DNA from: Mucilaginibacter sp.
GTDB taxonomy: Bacteria; Bacteroidota; Bacteroidia; Sphingobacteriales; Sphingobacteriaceae
Reading direction: 5' to 3'
Length of the DNA: 6,855 nt
NCBI GenBank assembly: GCA_025934475.1
Contig: JAICXZ010000173.1
Span: forward strand, 1-6,855
How positions within the stretch are numbered: the first letter of the stretch is position 1; every line of letters starts with the position of its first letter. The notes below the pieces were generated by a model. The model was not told the DNA's origin, did no database searches, and worked only from the letters and a program-made list of their open reading frames with translations. This document shows positions 6,816-6,855 of this stretch, in pieces. The position numbers and the translations under genes are program-made.

Positions 6816-6852
6816 GTGTTAAACAATTTAACACTGTTAAACTAATTTAAAC
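6816..6852. promoter_or_regulatory. Tandem operator candidate downstream of the TetR gene
   Basis: Two direct copies of TGTTAAAC followed by ATTTAA start at 6817 and 6835, 18 bp apart. The first lies in a perfect inverted repeat with 8-bp arms, GTGTTAAA-CAA-TTTAACAC (6816-6834). A second one-base-spaced palindrome, TTTAACA-C-TGTTAAA, covers 6827-6841. The second copy matches the element upstream of the TetR gene at 18 of 20 positions. It most likely controls the gene that begins beyond the right edge; no start codon or -7 box for that gene is inside the window. Confidence 0.6.
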
Positions 6853-6855
6853 AAC

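Overview
The window looks like a chromosomal segment from a Bacteroidota bacterium, probably of the Sphingobacteriaceae (Mucilaginibacter/Pedobacter type). That placement is an inference from three things: perfect TAnnTTTG boxes (the Bacteroidota -7 element) at two gene starts, signal peptides ending in the FGQ / ALAQ style common in this phylum, and the protein families present. There are seven protein genes and no rRNA, tRNA, CRISPR array or insertion sequence.

Left part (1-3087, genes on the minus strand). An aldehyde dehydrogenase of the AcoD/AldB/ExaC type (1384-2904) is followed by a DUF779 protein (920-1324). Next comes the 5' part of a secreted GH30 glycoside hydrolase (1-841) that runs off the window edge and has its own -7 box. 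DUF779 genes are known companions of this ALDH subfamily. Here a strong intrinsic terminator hairpin (1334-1364) sits between the two, so the second gene probably depends on read-through.

Middle part (2905-4008). An AraC-family regulator (3088-4008, plus strand) is transcribed divergently from the ALDH. The shared 183-bp gap holds two direct CTTATGCA half-sites exactly 21 bp apart, the two-turn spacing typical of AraC-type operators. Regulator, operator, ALDH, hairpin and DUF779 therefore read as one aldehyde-responsive module; its inducer cannot be read from the sequence.

Right part (3980-5904, minus strand). A START-domain exported protein (5257-5904) lies upstream of an exported M28 zinc peptidase (3980-5161), possibly in one transcription unit. 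The peptidase gene ends inside the 3' end of the AraC gene (29-bp tail-to-tail overlap).

Far right (5905-6855). A TetR-family regulator (plus strand) is best started at 6208. A perfect -7 box (6140-6147) and a TGTTAAAC-type operator candidate (6151-6170) precede it. Two more copies of the same element (6816-6852) follow the gene, at the edge of the window and presumably in front of its target. The TetR thus appears to repress itself and the next, unseen, gene.
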